10,912 nt of DNA from an uncultured Lachnospiraceae bacterium (GCA_910577825.1 CAJTOK010000067.1:1-10912), one strand, 5' to 3'; shown: positions 1 to 7,763, counted from the first letter of the stretch. Program-made: numbers and translations. The notes: generated from the sequence alone by a model not told the origin.

Positions 1-82
1 TATGTTTTGGCAAAAATTATTTATTTTTATACCCTAAAGCCTGAATAGTAACAAAAAATGGCTGGCTTAAACTTTCTACAGC
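1..82. other. AT-rich upstream intergenic DNA
   Basis: No gene can be supported here. All three forward frames close by position 48, so at most a few terminal codons of an upstream gene could be present. An imperfect inverted repeat (TAAAGCC at 35-41, GGCTTAA at 64-70) has a 22-nt loop and no T-run, so I do not call it a terminator. Confidence 0.4.
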
Positions 83-111
83 TTGACATCACAATAATTT
101 CTGTATACACT
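83..111 (+). promoter_or_regulatory. Sigma-A-like promoter of the leuB-serA operon
   Basis: A perfect -35 box TTGACA (83-88) is followed, after 17 bp, by TACACT (106-111), which matches the -10 consensus at four of six positions. Transcription would start near 118 and leave a leader of about 57 nt. That is too short for a T-box, and none of the T-box conserved sequence is visible. No good CodY box overlaps it; the best candidate has six mismatches out of fifteen. Confidence 0.6.
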
Positions 112-175
112 ATAAAATAGTGCTTTTTATAAAGAATACTTATATATAGTTATATACAGAAAGGAAGCGTGGGTT

Positions 176-1258
176 ATGGATTATAAGGTTGCAGTTATTC
201 CAGGTGATGGCATCGGGCCTGAAATTATAGCAGAGGCCAGAAAGGTTTTAGATAAGACTGGTGAAAAGTATGGACATACTTTTGAATACCAGGAACTTTT
301 AATGGGCGGCTGTTCGATAGATGTGTATGGTGAGCCGCTTACTGATGAAACATTAGAAAAAGCAAGGGCAGCAGATTCTGTATTGCTTGGGGCTGTTGGT
401 GGTGATGTTGGCAAGTCAGGCTGGTATAAGCTGCCGCCTGATAAAAGGCCAGAAGCAGGGCTGCTTAAAATCCGCAAGGGTCTCGGGCTTTATGCTAATA
501 TCCGCCCGGCTGTCCTTTTTGAGGAATTAAGAGGGGCATGTCCGCTTAAAGAAGAGATTACAGATGGTGGTTTTGATTTTGTGGTTATGAGGGAGCTTAC
601 GGGCGGCCTTTACTTTGGTGAACGCAAGACTATAGAAGAGAATGGTGTACTAAAGGCAATAGATACTCTTACATACGATGAGAATGAAATCAGGCGTATT
701 GCAAGATGGGGATTTGATGTTGCCATGAAGCGTAATAAAAAGGTATGCAGTGTTGACAAGGCAAATGTACTTGATTCTTCAAGGCTGTGGCGTAAAGTTG
801 TAAAAGAGGTATCAGGTGAATACCCTGAAGTGGAATTAACAGATATGCTTGTGGATAATTGTGCAATGCAGATTGTACGTGACCCTAAGCAGTTTGATGT
901 AATACTTACAGAAAATATGTTTGGTGATATTCTTTCGGATGAGGCAAGTATGGTTACAGGCTCTATTGGTATGCTGTCATCAGCAAGCCTTGGTGCTACA
1001 AAGCTTGGGCTGTATGAGCCAAGCCATGGTTCAGCACCTGATATTGCAGGGCAGGACAAGGCAAACCCGGTAGCAACAATACTTTCTGCAGCTATGATGT
1101 TACGTTATTCATTTGACCTTGAAAAAGAAGCAGATGCAATAGAAGAAGCTGTAAAACAGGTGCTTAAAGAAGGTTACAGGACAGTTGATATAATGGATAA
1201 TGGCAAAACGCTTGTTGGTACAAAACAGATGGGCAGTTTAATTGCAGCGCATATATAG
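176..1258 (+). CDS. leuB: 3-isopropylmalate dehydrogenase
   Basis: This cytoplasmic enzyme oxidises and decarboxylates 3-isopropylmalate to 2-oxoisocaproate with NAD+ and a divalent metal, the third step of leucine synthesis. The 360-residue length is normal for the family. The N-terminal IPGDGIGPEI begins at residue 8. Substrate arginines lie at 100, 110 and 139, and the catalytic Tyr146 (LTGGLYFGER) and Lys195 (CSVDKANVLD) are present. Metal-binding aspartates lie near 227, 251 and 255. The NAD adenosine loop GSAPDIAG (285-292) keeps the Asp typical of NAD-dependent isopropylmalate dehydrogenases, which favours this over isocitrate dehydrogenase. The start is set by AAGGAAG at 161-167, 8 nt before the ATG. 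It is the first gene of the operon, 37 bp before ilvD. leuA, leuC and leuD are not nearby in this window. Confidence 0.96.
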   Translation: MDYKVAVIPGDGIGPEIIAEARKVLDKTGEKYGHTFEYQELLMGGCSIDVYGEPLTDETLEKARAADSVLLGAVGGDVGKSGWYKLPPDKRPEAGLLKIRKGLGLYANIRPAVLFEELRGACPLKEEITDGGFDFVVMRELTGGLYFGERKTIEENGVLKAIDTLTYDENEIRRIARWGFDVAMKRNKKVCSVDKANVLDSSRLWRKVVKEVSGEYPEVELTDMLVDNCAMQIVRDPKQFDVILTENMFGDILSDEASMVTGSIGMLSSASLGATKLGLYEPSHGSAPDIAGQDKANPVATILSAAMMLRYSFDLEKEADAIEEAVKQVLKEGYRTVDIMDNGKTLVGTKQMGSLIAAHI

Positions 1259-1295
1259 GATGTAAAAATGGCATGGAAAAGAGGTAATAAGGATA

Positions 1296-2960
1296 ATGAA
1301 AAGTGATTCAGTTAAAAAAGGAATGCAGACAGCGCCTAACAGGTCTTTATTTAATGCACTTGGCATTACAGAGGAGGAGCTTGAAAGGCCGCTTGTAGGT
1401 ATTGTAAGTTCATATAATGAGATTGTGCCAGGGCACATGAACATTGATAAGATTGTTGAGGCAGTTAAGACAGGTGTTTCAATGGCAGGAGGCACACCAA
1501 TAGTATTTCCTGCCATTGCAGTGTGTGATGGCATTGCAATGGGGCATATAGGCATGAAATATTCCCTTGTTACAAGGGATTTGATAGCGGATTCAACAGA
1601 GTGCATGGCACTTGCGCACCAGTTTGATGCACTTGTTATGGTTCCAAACTGTGATAAGAATGTGCCAGGGCTTTTAATGGCAGCTGCAAGGGTTAATGTG
1701 CCAACAATATTTGTAAGTGGCGGCCCTATGCTTGCAGGCCATGTAAACGGGCAGAAGACAAGCCTTTCATCTATGTTTGAAGCAGTGGGCGCACATGCAG
1801 CAGGAAAGATGTCTGGTGAAGAAGTGGATAATTATGTATGCAATGCCTGCCCTACATGTGGTTCATGTTCAGGAATGTATACAGCTAACAGCATGAACTG
1901 CCTTACAGAGGCAATAGGAATGGGGCTTAAGGGCAATGGCACAATCCCTGCTGTTTATTCGGAGAGGATAAGGCTTGCTAAACATGCAGGAATGAAGGTT
2001 ATGGAGCTTTATGAGAAGAACATCTGTCCAAGGGATATAATGACAGAGAAAGCTTTTATGAATGCTTTAACTGTTGATATGGCACTTGGATGTTCTACAA
2101 ATACAATGCTGCATCTTCCAGCCATTGCACATGAGGCAGGTGTGGAGATTAACCTTGACATTGCTAACCAGATTAGTGCTAAAACGCCTAACCTGTGCCA
2201 CCTTGCACCAGCAGGACACCACTATATGGAAGAATTAAACGAGGCAGGCGGCGTTTATGCAGTTATGAATGAGTTAAATAAAAAAGGACTGCTTTATACA
2301 GATTTAATTACAGCAACAGGTAAAACTGTTGGTGAGAATATTGAGGGCTGTGTTAATAAAAATACAGAAATTATACGCCCGGTTAGTGAACCATACAGTG
2401 AAACAGGCGGGATTGCAGTACTGCGTGGCAATATAGCGCCTGACAGCTGTGTTGTAAAGCGTTCAGCAGTTGTGCCTGAAATGATGGTGCATGAAGGGCC
2501 TGCAAGGGTGTTTGACTGTGAAGAAGATGCTATCAGCGCAATTAAGGGCGGAAAGATTGTCCCAGGTGATGTTGTGGTTATACGTTATGAAGGGCCAAAA
2601 GGAGGCCCTGGCATGAGGGAAATGTTAAACCCTACATCAGCCATTGCCGGCATGGGGCTTGGCTCAAGTGTTGCCTTAATTACAGACGGACGTTTTTCAG
2701 GCGCGTCAAGAGGTGCATCCATAGGCCATGTTTCACCAGAAGCAGCAACAGGCGGGCCGGTAGCGCTTATAGAAGAAGGAGATATTATTGCAATAGACAT
2801 TCCTTCCAATACAATTAATGTAAAAGTACCCGATGATGAACTTGCAAAACGCAGGGCTGCATGGACGCCAAGAGAACCAAAGGTAAAGACAGGCTATCTT
2901 GCAAGATATGCACAGATGGTAACATCCGCAGATAAAGGGGCAATCCTTAAAATTAATTAA
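1296..2960 (+). CDS. ilvD: Dihydroxy-acid dehydratase
   Basis: IlvD dehydrates 2,3-dihydroxyisovalerate and 2,3-dihydroxy-3-methylvalerate to the 2-oxo acids that precede valine/leucine and isoleucine. The 554-residue protein is full length for the IlvD/Edd family. Cluster motifs are NCDKNVPG (Cys119, with Lys121 at the position carbamylated in studied relatives) and CPTCGSCSGMYTANSMNC (185-202). The C-terminal DGRFSGASRG (464-473) belongs to the active site. Where [2Fe-2S]-type enzymes carry a cysteine in a PCN motif, this protein has PGH (45-47), like the oxygen-labile [4Fe-4S] E. coli enzyme; that suits an anaerobe. AAGAGG (1279-1284) or AAGG (1289-1292) is the ribosome site. The gene lies between leuB and ilvB in the same operon. 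Confidence 0.97.
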   Translation: MKSDSVKKGMQTAPNRSLFNALGITEEELERPLVGIVSSYNEIVPGHMNIDKIVEAVKTGVSMAGGTPIVFPAIAVCDGIAMGHIGMKYSLVTRDLIADSTECMALAHQFDALVMVPNCDKNVPGLLMAAARVNVPTIFVSGGPMLAGHVNGQKTSLSSMFEAVGAHAAGKMSGEEVDNYVCNACPTCGSCSGMYTANSMNCLTEAIGMGLKGNGTIPAVYSERIRLAKHAGMKVMELYEKNICPRDIMTEKAFMNALTVDMALGCSTNTMLHLPAIAHEAGVEINLDIANQISAKTPNLCHLAPAGHHYMEELNEAGGVYAVMNELNKKGLLYTDLITATGKTVGENIEGCVNKNTEIIRPVSEPYSETGGIAVLRGNIAPDSCVVKRSAVVPEMMVHEGPARVFDCEEDAISAIKGGKIVPGDVVVIRYEGPKGGPGMREMLNPTSAIAGMGLGSSVALITDGRFSGASRGASIGHVSPEAATGGPVALIEEGDIIAIDIPSNTINVKVPDDELAKRRAAWTPREPKVKTGYLARYAQMVTSADKGAILKIN

Positions 2961-3005
2961 ATTTTATATACAATTATATATAAAAAGAAAGGGCTGGTTA
3001 CTAAA

Positions 3006-4691
3006 ATGCAAATGACAGGTTCCCAGATTGTTATTGAATGTTTAAAGGAACAGGGAGTTGACACTATTTTTGGCTATCCTGGCGGGGCAATTTTGAATAT
3101 TTATGATGAATTATACCGTCACCAGGACGAGATAAGGCATGTGCTTGTTTCGCATGAACAGGGCGCTGCACATGCTGCTGACGGTTATGCACGTGCAACA
3201 GGGAAGGTTGGTGTGTGCATGGCAACAAGCGGGCCTGGGGCAACAAACCTTGTAACAGGTATTGCAACAGCGTATATGGATTCTGTCCCGGTTGTGGCAA
3301 TTACATGTAATGTAGGGCTTTCACTGCTGGGCAAGGACTCTTTCCAGGAAATAGATATTGCAGGAATAGCAATGCCAATTACCAAATACAGTTTTATTGT
3401 CAAGGACGTAAAGGAACTTGCACAAACTATAAGGCGGGCATTTAAGATAGCACGTTCAGGAAGGCCAGGGCCTGTACTTGTAGATATTGTAAAGAATGCT
3501 ACAAGCGACGAAGCAGACTATACAAGGAAAGTGCCAGAGCTGGTACAGAGAAGCACAGATAAAATTGACGGGCATGCCGTAGAAGAAGCAATTAAAATTA
3601 TACGTTCTGCAAAGAAACCAGTAATATTTGCCGGAGGCGGTGCTGTTATAGCGGATGCCTCCAAAGAGCTTGAAGAATTTGCAAAACGTGTGGATGCACC
3701 TGTTACAGATACACTTATGGGCAAAGGGGCATTTCCAGGCGACAATGAACACTATATAGGAATGCTTGGAATGCACGGCACCAAGACAGCCAATTTAAGC
3801 GTATCAGAGTGTGATGTGCTTATAGTCCTTGGCTCACGTTTTTCAGACAGGGTAACAGGAAATACAGCAACATTTGCCAGAAATGCAAAGATAATACAGG
3901 TAGATGTGGATGAAGCTGAAGTTAATAAAAATATTTTTGTTGACTTAAGCATAACAGGTGATGTAAAATCAGTACTTGAAATATTTAATTCAAGGCTTGA
4001 ACAGCTCTACCATAAAGAATGGATGGATAAAGTAATGGCGCGTAAGGATGCAATGCCTCTTACATACAATAAAGAGGTACTTACAGGCCCTTATATTATT
4101 GAACAGCTTTATGGACTTACAAAAGGTGATGCAATTATTGCAACCGAAGTAGGGCAGCACCAGATGTGGGCAGCACAGTATTATAAATATATAAAGCCAC
4201 GTACATTAATTTCATCAGGCGGGCTTGGCACAATGGGATACGGGCTTGGCGCAGCAATAGGCGCAAAGGCGGCATTTCCAGATAAAACTGTTGTAAATAT
4301 AGCAGGCGACGGCTGTTTCCGCATGAATATGAATGAGATTATCACAGCTTCAAGAAGCGGGCTGCCAGTTATTGAAATTGTATTTAATAACCATGTGCTT
4401 GGAATGGTGCGCCAGTGGCAGACATTGTTCTATGGAAAGAGATATTCACATACAGTATTAAATGACGGCCTTGATTATGTAAAACTTTCAGAAGCAATGG
4501 GTGCCAAGGCATTCAGGGTGGAGAAAAAAGAAGATGTTGTACCAGTGCTTAAAGAAGCATTAGAAAGTGATGTGCCTGTTGTTATTGAATGTATAATACA
4601 AAGTGATGACAAAGTATTTCCAATGGTAGCACCAGGCAAAAACATTGACGAGGCATTTGATGAGAATGACCTTAAAAGAGGCAGAAACTAA
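3006..4691 (+). CDS. ilvB: Acetolactate synthase large (catalytic) subunit
   Basis: This thiamine-diphosphate enzyme condenses two pyruvates to acetolactate, or pyruvate with 2-oxobutyrate, and is the entry step of branched-chain amino-acid synthesis. The 561 residues show the three-domain layout: an N-terminal Pyr domain with catalytic Glu51 (SHEQGAAHAADGYARATG), a central FAD/structural domain including LGSRFSDRVTG (275-285), and a C-terminal PP domain with GDG (434-436) and Asn461/462. GMVRQWQ (466-472) is characteristic of the biosynthetic, FAD-containing form and argues against catabolic AlsS or pyruvate oxidase. No ilvN regulatory subunit follows; the next gene is serC. AAAGGG at 2988-2993 is the likely ribosome site, 12 nt upstream, in a 45-bp AT-rich gap after ilvD. 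Confidence 0.96.
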   Translation: MQMTGSQIVIECLKEQGVDTIFGYPGGAILNIYDELYRHQDEIRHVLVSHEQGAAHAADGYARATGKVGVCMATSGPGATNLVTGIATAYMDSVPVVAITCNVGLSLLGKDSFQEIDIAGIAMPITKYSFIVKDVKELAQTIRRAFKIARSGRPGPVLVDIVKNATSDEADYTRKVPELVQRSTDKIDGHAVEEAIKIIRSAKKPVIFAGGGAVIADASKELEEFAKRVDAPVTDTLMGKGAFPGDNEHYIGMLGMHGTKTANLSVSECDVLIVLGSRFSDRVTGNTATFARNAKIIQVDVDEAEVNKNIFVDLSITGDVKSVLEIFNSRLEQLYHKEWMDKVMARKDAMPLTYNKEVLTGPYIIEQLYGLTKGDAIIATEVGQHQMWAAQYYKYIKPRTLISSGGLGTMGYGLGAAIGAKAAFPDKTVVNIAGDGCFRMNMNEIITASRSGLPVIEIVFNNHVLGMVRQWQTLFYGKRYSHTVLNDGLDYVKLSEAMGAKAFRVEKKEDVVPVLKEALESDVPVVIECIIQSDDKVFPMVAPGKNIDEAFDENDLKRGRN

Positions 4692-4699
4692 TATATACA

Positions 4700-4707
4700 A
4701 AAGGAGG
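4700..4707 (+). promoter_or_regulatory. Ribosome binding site fixing the GTG start of serC
   Basis: AAAGGAGG lies 9 nt before GTG at 4717. The frame is also open upstream to an ATG at 4645 inside ilvB, but that choice would add 24 residues with no family match and no ribosome site. The strong Shine-Dalgarno therefore decides for GTG. Confidence 0.85.
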
Positions 4708-4716
4708 CACATTAAA

Positions 4717-5799
4717 GTGGGCAGAGTTTATAATTTTTCAGCCGGTCCGGCGGTATTACCGGAAGAGGTATTAAAAGAAGCAGCAGCAGAAATGTTAGAT
4801 TATGAGGGAACAGGCATGTCTGTTATGGAGATGAGCCACCGTTCCAAAGCATATGATAATATTATTAAAACTGCAGAAAAAGATTTAAGGGAACTTATGG
4901 GCATACCAGATAATTACAAGGTAATGTTTTTGCAGGGGGGCGCTTCACAGCAGTTTGCAATGATACCTATGAACCTTATGAAAAACAAAGTTGCTGACTA
5001 CATTGTTACAGGACAGTGGGCAAAAAAGGCATGGCAGGAAGCTTCCAAATATGGAAAGGCAAATAAAATTGCATCTTCCGAGGATAAAACATTCTCATAC
5101 ATTCCTGACTGTTCAGATTTGCCAGTTTCTGAAGATGCGGATTATGTATATATTTGTGAAAATAATACAATATATGGCACAAAGTATAAGAAACTTCCAG
5201 ATACAAAGGGCAAAACACTTGTTGCAGATGTTTCTTCATGCTTTTTATCAGAGCCAGTTGATGTATCAAGATATGGCATAATTTATGGCGGTGTGCAGAA
5301 AAATATCGGGCCTGCAGGTGTTGTAATTGTAATTATGCGTGAAGACCTTATAACAGAAGATGTACTTCCAGGAACACCAACAATGTTACAGTACAAAACA
5401 CATGCAGACAACGGTTCTTTATATAACACACCTCCTGCTTACGGGATTTATATCTGCGGAAAAGTATTTAAATGGCTTAAAAAAATGGGCGGGCTTGAAG
5501 TTATGAAGCAGAGAAATGAAGAAAAAGCAAAAATACTTTATGATTTCCTTGACCAGAGCAGGCTTTTTAAAGGAACAGTTGTTAAAGAAGACCGTTCACT
5601 TATGAATGTACCATTTGTAACAGGCAGTGATGAGCTTGATGCAAAGTTTGTTAAAGAGGCAGAAAAAGAAGGCCTTGTAAACCTTAAAGGACACCGCAGC
5701 GTAGGCGGCATGAGGGCAAGCATTTATAACGCTATGCCAAAAGAGGGTGTTGAAAAGCTTGTAAGCTTTATGAAGAAGTTTGAGGAGGAAAATTCATAA
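4717..5799 (+). CDS. serC: Phosphoserine aminotransferase
   Basis: SerC transfers an amino group from glutamate to 3-phosphohydroxypyruvate, giving phosphoserine; the enzyme uses pyridoxal phosphate and is cytoplasmic. Read from the GTG, the protein is 360 residues, the usual length, and begins with the family signature YNFSAGPAVLP (5-15). Other markers are FLQGGASQQF (71-80), the aspartate in VADVSS (169-174), the PLP-binding Lys195 in GGVQKNIGPAG, and the C-terminal HRSVGGMRASIYNAMP (326-341) that binds substrate phosphate. It follows ilvB by 25 bp, and its stop codon overlaps the serA start as TAATG, implying translational coupling. An ATG-based start at 4645 is possible by frame alone but is rejected because of the ribosome site. 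Confidence 0.95.
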   Translation: MGRVYNFSAGPAVLPEEVLKEAAAEMLDYEGTGMSVMEMSHRSKAYDNIIKTAEKDLRELMGIPDNYKVMFLQGGASQQFAMIPMNLMKNKVADYIVTGQWAKKAWQEASKYGKANKIASSEDKTFSYIPDCSDLPVSEDADYVYICENNTIYGTKYKKLPDTKGKTLVADVSSCFLSEPVDVSRYGIIYGGVQKNIGPAGVVIVIMREDLITEDVLPGTPTMLQYKTHADNGSLYNTPPAYGIYICGKVFKWLKKMGGLEVMKQRNEEKAKILYDFLDQSRLFKGTVVKEDRSLMNVPFVTGSDELDAKFVKEAEKEGLVNLKGHRSVGGMRASIYNAMPKEGVEKLVSFMKKFEEENS

Positions 5800-6956
5800 T
5801 GTTTAAATATACATGTTTAAATCCAATAGCCGCTGTAGGCCTTGGTAATTTTACAGATGAGTATGAAAAAACTGGGAGCATAGAAGATGCACAGGCAGTC
5901 CTTGTAAGAAGTGCATCAATGCACGAAATGGAACTTCCAGACAGCCTTCTTGCAGTTGCAAGGGCAGGCGCAGGATATAACAATATCCCTGTTGACAAAT
6001 GTGCAGACAAAGGGATTGTAGTATTTAATACACCAGGGGCAAATGCAAACGGTGTAAAAGAACTTTTTGTTGCAGGAATGTTAATGGCAGCACGTGATAT
6101 TAATGGCGGCATTGAATGGGTAAAAGCAAATAAAGACAACCAGAATATCAGCAAAGATATGGAAAAGGCAAAGAAACAGTTTGCAGGCACAGAGCTTATG
6201 GGCAAGAAAATCGGTGTAATAGGCCTTGGTGCAATAGGCGTGCTTGTTGCCAATGTAGCTAACCGCATGAAAATGGAAGTATACGGTGTAGACCCGTTCC
6301 TTTCAGTAAAAAATGCCCTCTCACTTTCAAGGGATATTAATATTGTAAAGACATATGATGAAATTTACAGCGAATGTGATTATATAACAGTCCATGTGCC
6401 TCTTCTTGAAGATACAAAAGGGATGTTAAACAAAGAAGCATTTGACAAAATGAAAGACGGCGTAGTTATCATTAATATGGCAAGAGATACACTTGTAAAT
6501 GATGAGGATATGAAAGCAGCACTTGAATCAGGAAAAGTTGCAAAATATGTAACAGACTTCCCTAACCCTGCTGTAGCAAATATGCCAAATGTAATTGCAA
6601 CACCACACCTTGGTGCATCAACAGAAGAATCAGAAGATAACTGTGCAATTATGGCAGCTAACCAGATACGTGACTTCCTTGAAAATGGCAATATAACCAA
6701 TTCAGTAAACTTCCCTGCATGTGATGCTGGTGAATGCAGTGCCAAAGGAAGGATTACAGTTGCACATAAAAATGTGCCTGGCATGTTAAACCGCCTTACA
6801 AATGTATTTGAAGGTGTAAATATAGCACATATGACAAATAAGAGTAAAGGGATTTATTCATACTGTGTATTTGATATAGATTCAGAAAGCACACAGGAAA
6901 TGGCAGATAAATTAAACAGTATTGATGGTGTGTTAAAAGCACGTATAGTAAAATAG
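5799..6956 (+). CDS. serA: D-3-phosphoglycerate dehydrogenase, ACT-domain type
   Basis: SerA oxidises 3-phosphoglycerate to 3-phosphohydroxypyruvate with NAD+, the first step of serine synthesis and the substrate source for SerC. The 385-residue protein has an N-terminal substrate domain with ARAGAGYNNIP (54-64), a Rossmann NAD domain with GVIGLGAIG (139-147) and Asp165 ending the second strand, catalytic Arg229 (INMAR) and His270 (TPHLGAS), and a C-terminal ACT domain (about 317-385), the usual serine-sensing module. The catalytic Glu usually found before the His is not obvious: the stretch reads KYVTDFPNPA (249-258). This variant may be normal in Clostridia-type SerA. GAGGAGG (5782-5788) is inside the serC end. 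It is the last gene of the operon, followed by a terminator. Confidence 0.92.
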   Translation: MFKYTCLNPIAAVGLGNFTDEYEKTGSIEDAQAVLVRSASMHEMELPDSLLAVARAGAGYNNIPVDKCADKGIVVFNTPGANANGVKELFVAGMLMAARDINGGIEWVKANKDNQNISKDMEKAKKQFAGTELMGKKIGVIGLGAIGVLVANVANRMKMEVYGVDPFLSVKNALSLSRDINIVKTYDEIYSECDYITVHVPLLEDTKGMLNKEAFDKMKDGVVIINMARDTLVNDEDMKAALESGKVAKYVTDFPNPAVANMPNVIATPHLGASTEESEDNCAIMAANQIRDFLENGNITNSVNFPACDAGECSAKGRITVAHKNVPGMLNRLTNVFEGVNIAHMTNKSKGIYSYCVFDIDSESTQEMADKLNSIDGVLKARIVK

Positions 6957-6980
6957 CAGAAAATTATCAGTATAATTCAA

Positions 6981-7020
6981 GGCAGCCAGGACCAGGTTTA
7001 TCCAGGCTGTCTTTTTATTA
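6981..7020 (+). terminator. Intrinsic terminator of the biosynthetic operon
   Basis: GGCAGCCAGGA (6981-6991) pairs with TCCAGGCTGTC (7001-7011), with one G-T wobble and one A-A mismatch, around a 9-nt loop. A run of five T follows at 7012-7016. It starts 25 bp after the serA stop and separates the operon from the toxin-antitoxin locus. Confidence 0.85.
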
Positions 7021-7024
7021 TAAA

Positions 7025-7034
7025 AAGTATACTT
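7025..7034. promoter_or_regulatory. Candidate antitoxin operator palindrome
   Basis: AAGTATACTT is a perfect 10-bp palindrome seven bases upstream of the -35 box of the antitoxin gene. Phd/YefM-type antitoxins autoregulate by binding short palindromes at their own promoter. The role is inferred from position only. Confidence 0.35.
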
Positions 7035-7040
7035 AAATTC

Positions 7041-7069
7041 TTGATAAAATAATTAAAACAACATATAAT
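7041..7069 (+). promoter_or_regulatory. Promoter of the Phd/PIN locus
   Basis: TTGATA (7041-7046), a 17-bp spacer and a perfect TATAAT (7064-7069) make the best promoter in the window. Transcription would begin near 7076, about 18 nt before the antitoxin start. Confidence 0.75.
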
Positions 7070-7093
7070 AATTTTATTAACGGAGGTGGTACT

Positions 7094-7327
7094 ATGACAA
7101 CAGCAACAGCAAAAGACATCCAGAATAATTTTAGAAAATATTTGCAAATGGTACAGGCTGGCGGGGAAGTTATTGTTTTAGAAAATGGTAAGGAAGTTGC
7201 CAGGCTGGTTTCACATAATAAAAGTGTTTCATTCCTTACAGATTCCCTTGTTGGAATATTGAAAGGGGATTACGATGATAAAGCATCAGAGCTGGAGAGA
7301 GTAACAAAACATGAAGATATTGACTGA
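7094..7327 (+). CDS. Phd/YefM-family antitoxin
   Basis: This 77-residue protein is the likely antitoxin of a type II toxin-antitoxin pair. Residues 1-45 follow the Phd/YefM pattern: TATAKDIQNNFRKYLQMV, then the turn AGGEVIVLENGKEVARLV, which forms the DNA-binding, dimerising domain. The acidic C-terminus (DDKASELERVTKHEDID) would wrap and neutralise the toxin. GGAGG at 7082-7086 is 7 nt before the ATG, and a strong promoter lies just upstream. The toxin reading frame begins inside its 3' end with a 17-nt overlap, typical of co-translated toxin-antitoxin genes. Because the toxin frame is broken, this antitoxin may now act alone. The family call is firm; activity is inferred. Confidence 0.85.
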   Translation: MTTATAKDIQNNFRKYLQMVQAGGEVIVLENGKEVARLVSHNKSVSFLTDSLVGILKGDYDDKASELERVTKHEDID

Positions 7328-7723
7328 TACAAATATTATTTTAGACGTACTATGTAAACGTCCGGGCTATATGAAGATTCTGCAAAACTTTTTAAACTTT
7401 GTGAAACCGGGAGAATTTCAGGAGCAGTTTCTGCATTATCAATTCCAAATATTGTCTATATTATGAGAAAAGAGTTAGACGCAGAAAAAATTAAAAAAGT
7501 TCTTGGTTATTTGTCCTTAATTTTTTCAATCTCTGATTTGAAAAGCAGTGATTTGATTAAAGCAGCAAGCATGGATTTTAAAGACTATGAAGATGCCATA
7601 CAAAGTGCCTGTGCCCTACGTATTAAAGCAGATTATATTGTTACAAGAAATCTGAAAGATTTCACTAAAAGCAGGGTTCTGGCAGTTAATCCACCTGGAC
7701 TGTTTAAAGAGTTAGGATTATAG
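7311..7723 (+). pseudogene. Frameshifted PIN-domain (VapC-like) toxin
   Basis: PIN-domain toxins are Mg2+-dependent RNases that cut tRNA or other RNA. From ATG 7311 the frame reads MKILTDTNIILDVLCKRPGY, the classic PIN start with Asp6 and Asp12, and then loses its family character and stops about 50 codons in. The neighbouring frame, from DSAKLFKLCETGRISGAV onward, continues the domain to 7723 with YEDAIQSACAL, ADYIVTRNLKDF and a typical end. Restoring one base near 7370-7371 (TAT-TAT-GAA-GAT) would give an intact protein of 137 residues. An independent frame from ATG 7463 covers only the C-terminal 86 residues and lacks the first catalytic aspartates. It is either a true pseudogene or a one-base sequencing or assembly error. 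Confidence 0.85.
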
Positions 7724-7742
7724 TATTAATACTAATTACCAC

Positions 7743-7763
7743 TGCAACTTAAAGTTGCATTTT
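7743..7763 (+). terminator. Possible weak terminator after the PIN gene
   Basis: TGCAACTT (7743-7750) and AAGTTGCA (7752-7759) form a short stem, effectively 6 bp with a 5-nt loop. Only four T follow, and then CCCC. It lies 20 bp after the PIN stop, so placement supports a terminator, but the structure is weak. Confidence 0.4.

Noticed and set aside
35..70. Inverted repeat upstream of leuB as terminator or T-box
   Set aside because: The pairing is imperfect, the loop is 22 nt and no T-run follows. No T-box motif or stem series is present, and the leader downstream of the promoter is too short.
4645..4716. Upstream ATG giving a 24-residue longer SerC
   Set aside because: It lies inside ilvB, has no ribosome site and adds sequence foreign to the family; GTG 4717 has a strong site and gives the usual length.
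5006..5281. Frames on both strands inside serC
   Set aside because: They lie wholly within a strongly supported gene and have no ribosome site or family pattern; they are shadows of serC.
6962..6976. CodY-box-like sequence after serA
   Set aside because: It matches the 15-bp consensus at 11 positions, but it lies in the 3' untranslated region of the operon and in AT-rich DNA, where such matches are common.
7463..7723. Independent 86-residue protein
   Set aside because: It is the C-terminal part of the PIN domain, and the matching N-terminal part is in the adjacent frame just upstream; an internal ATG is not a natural start.
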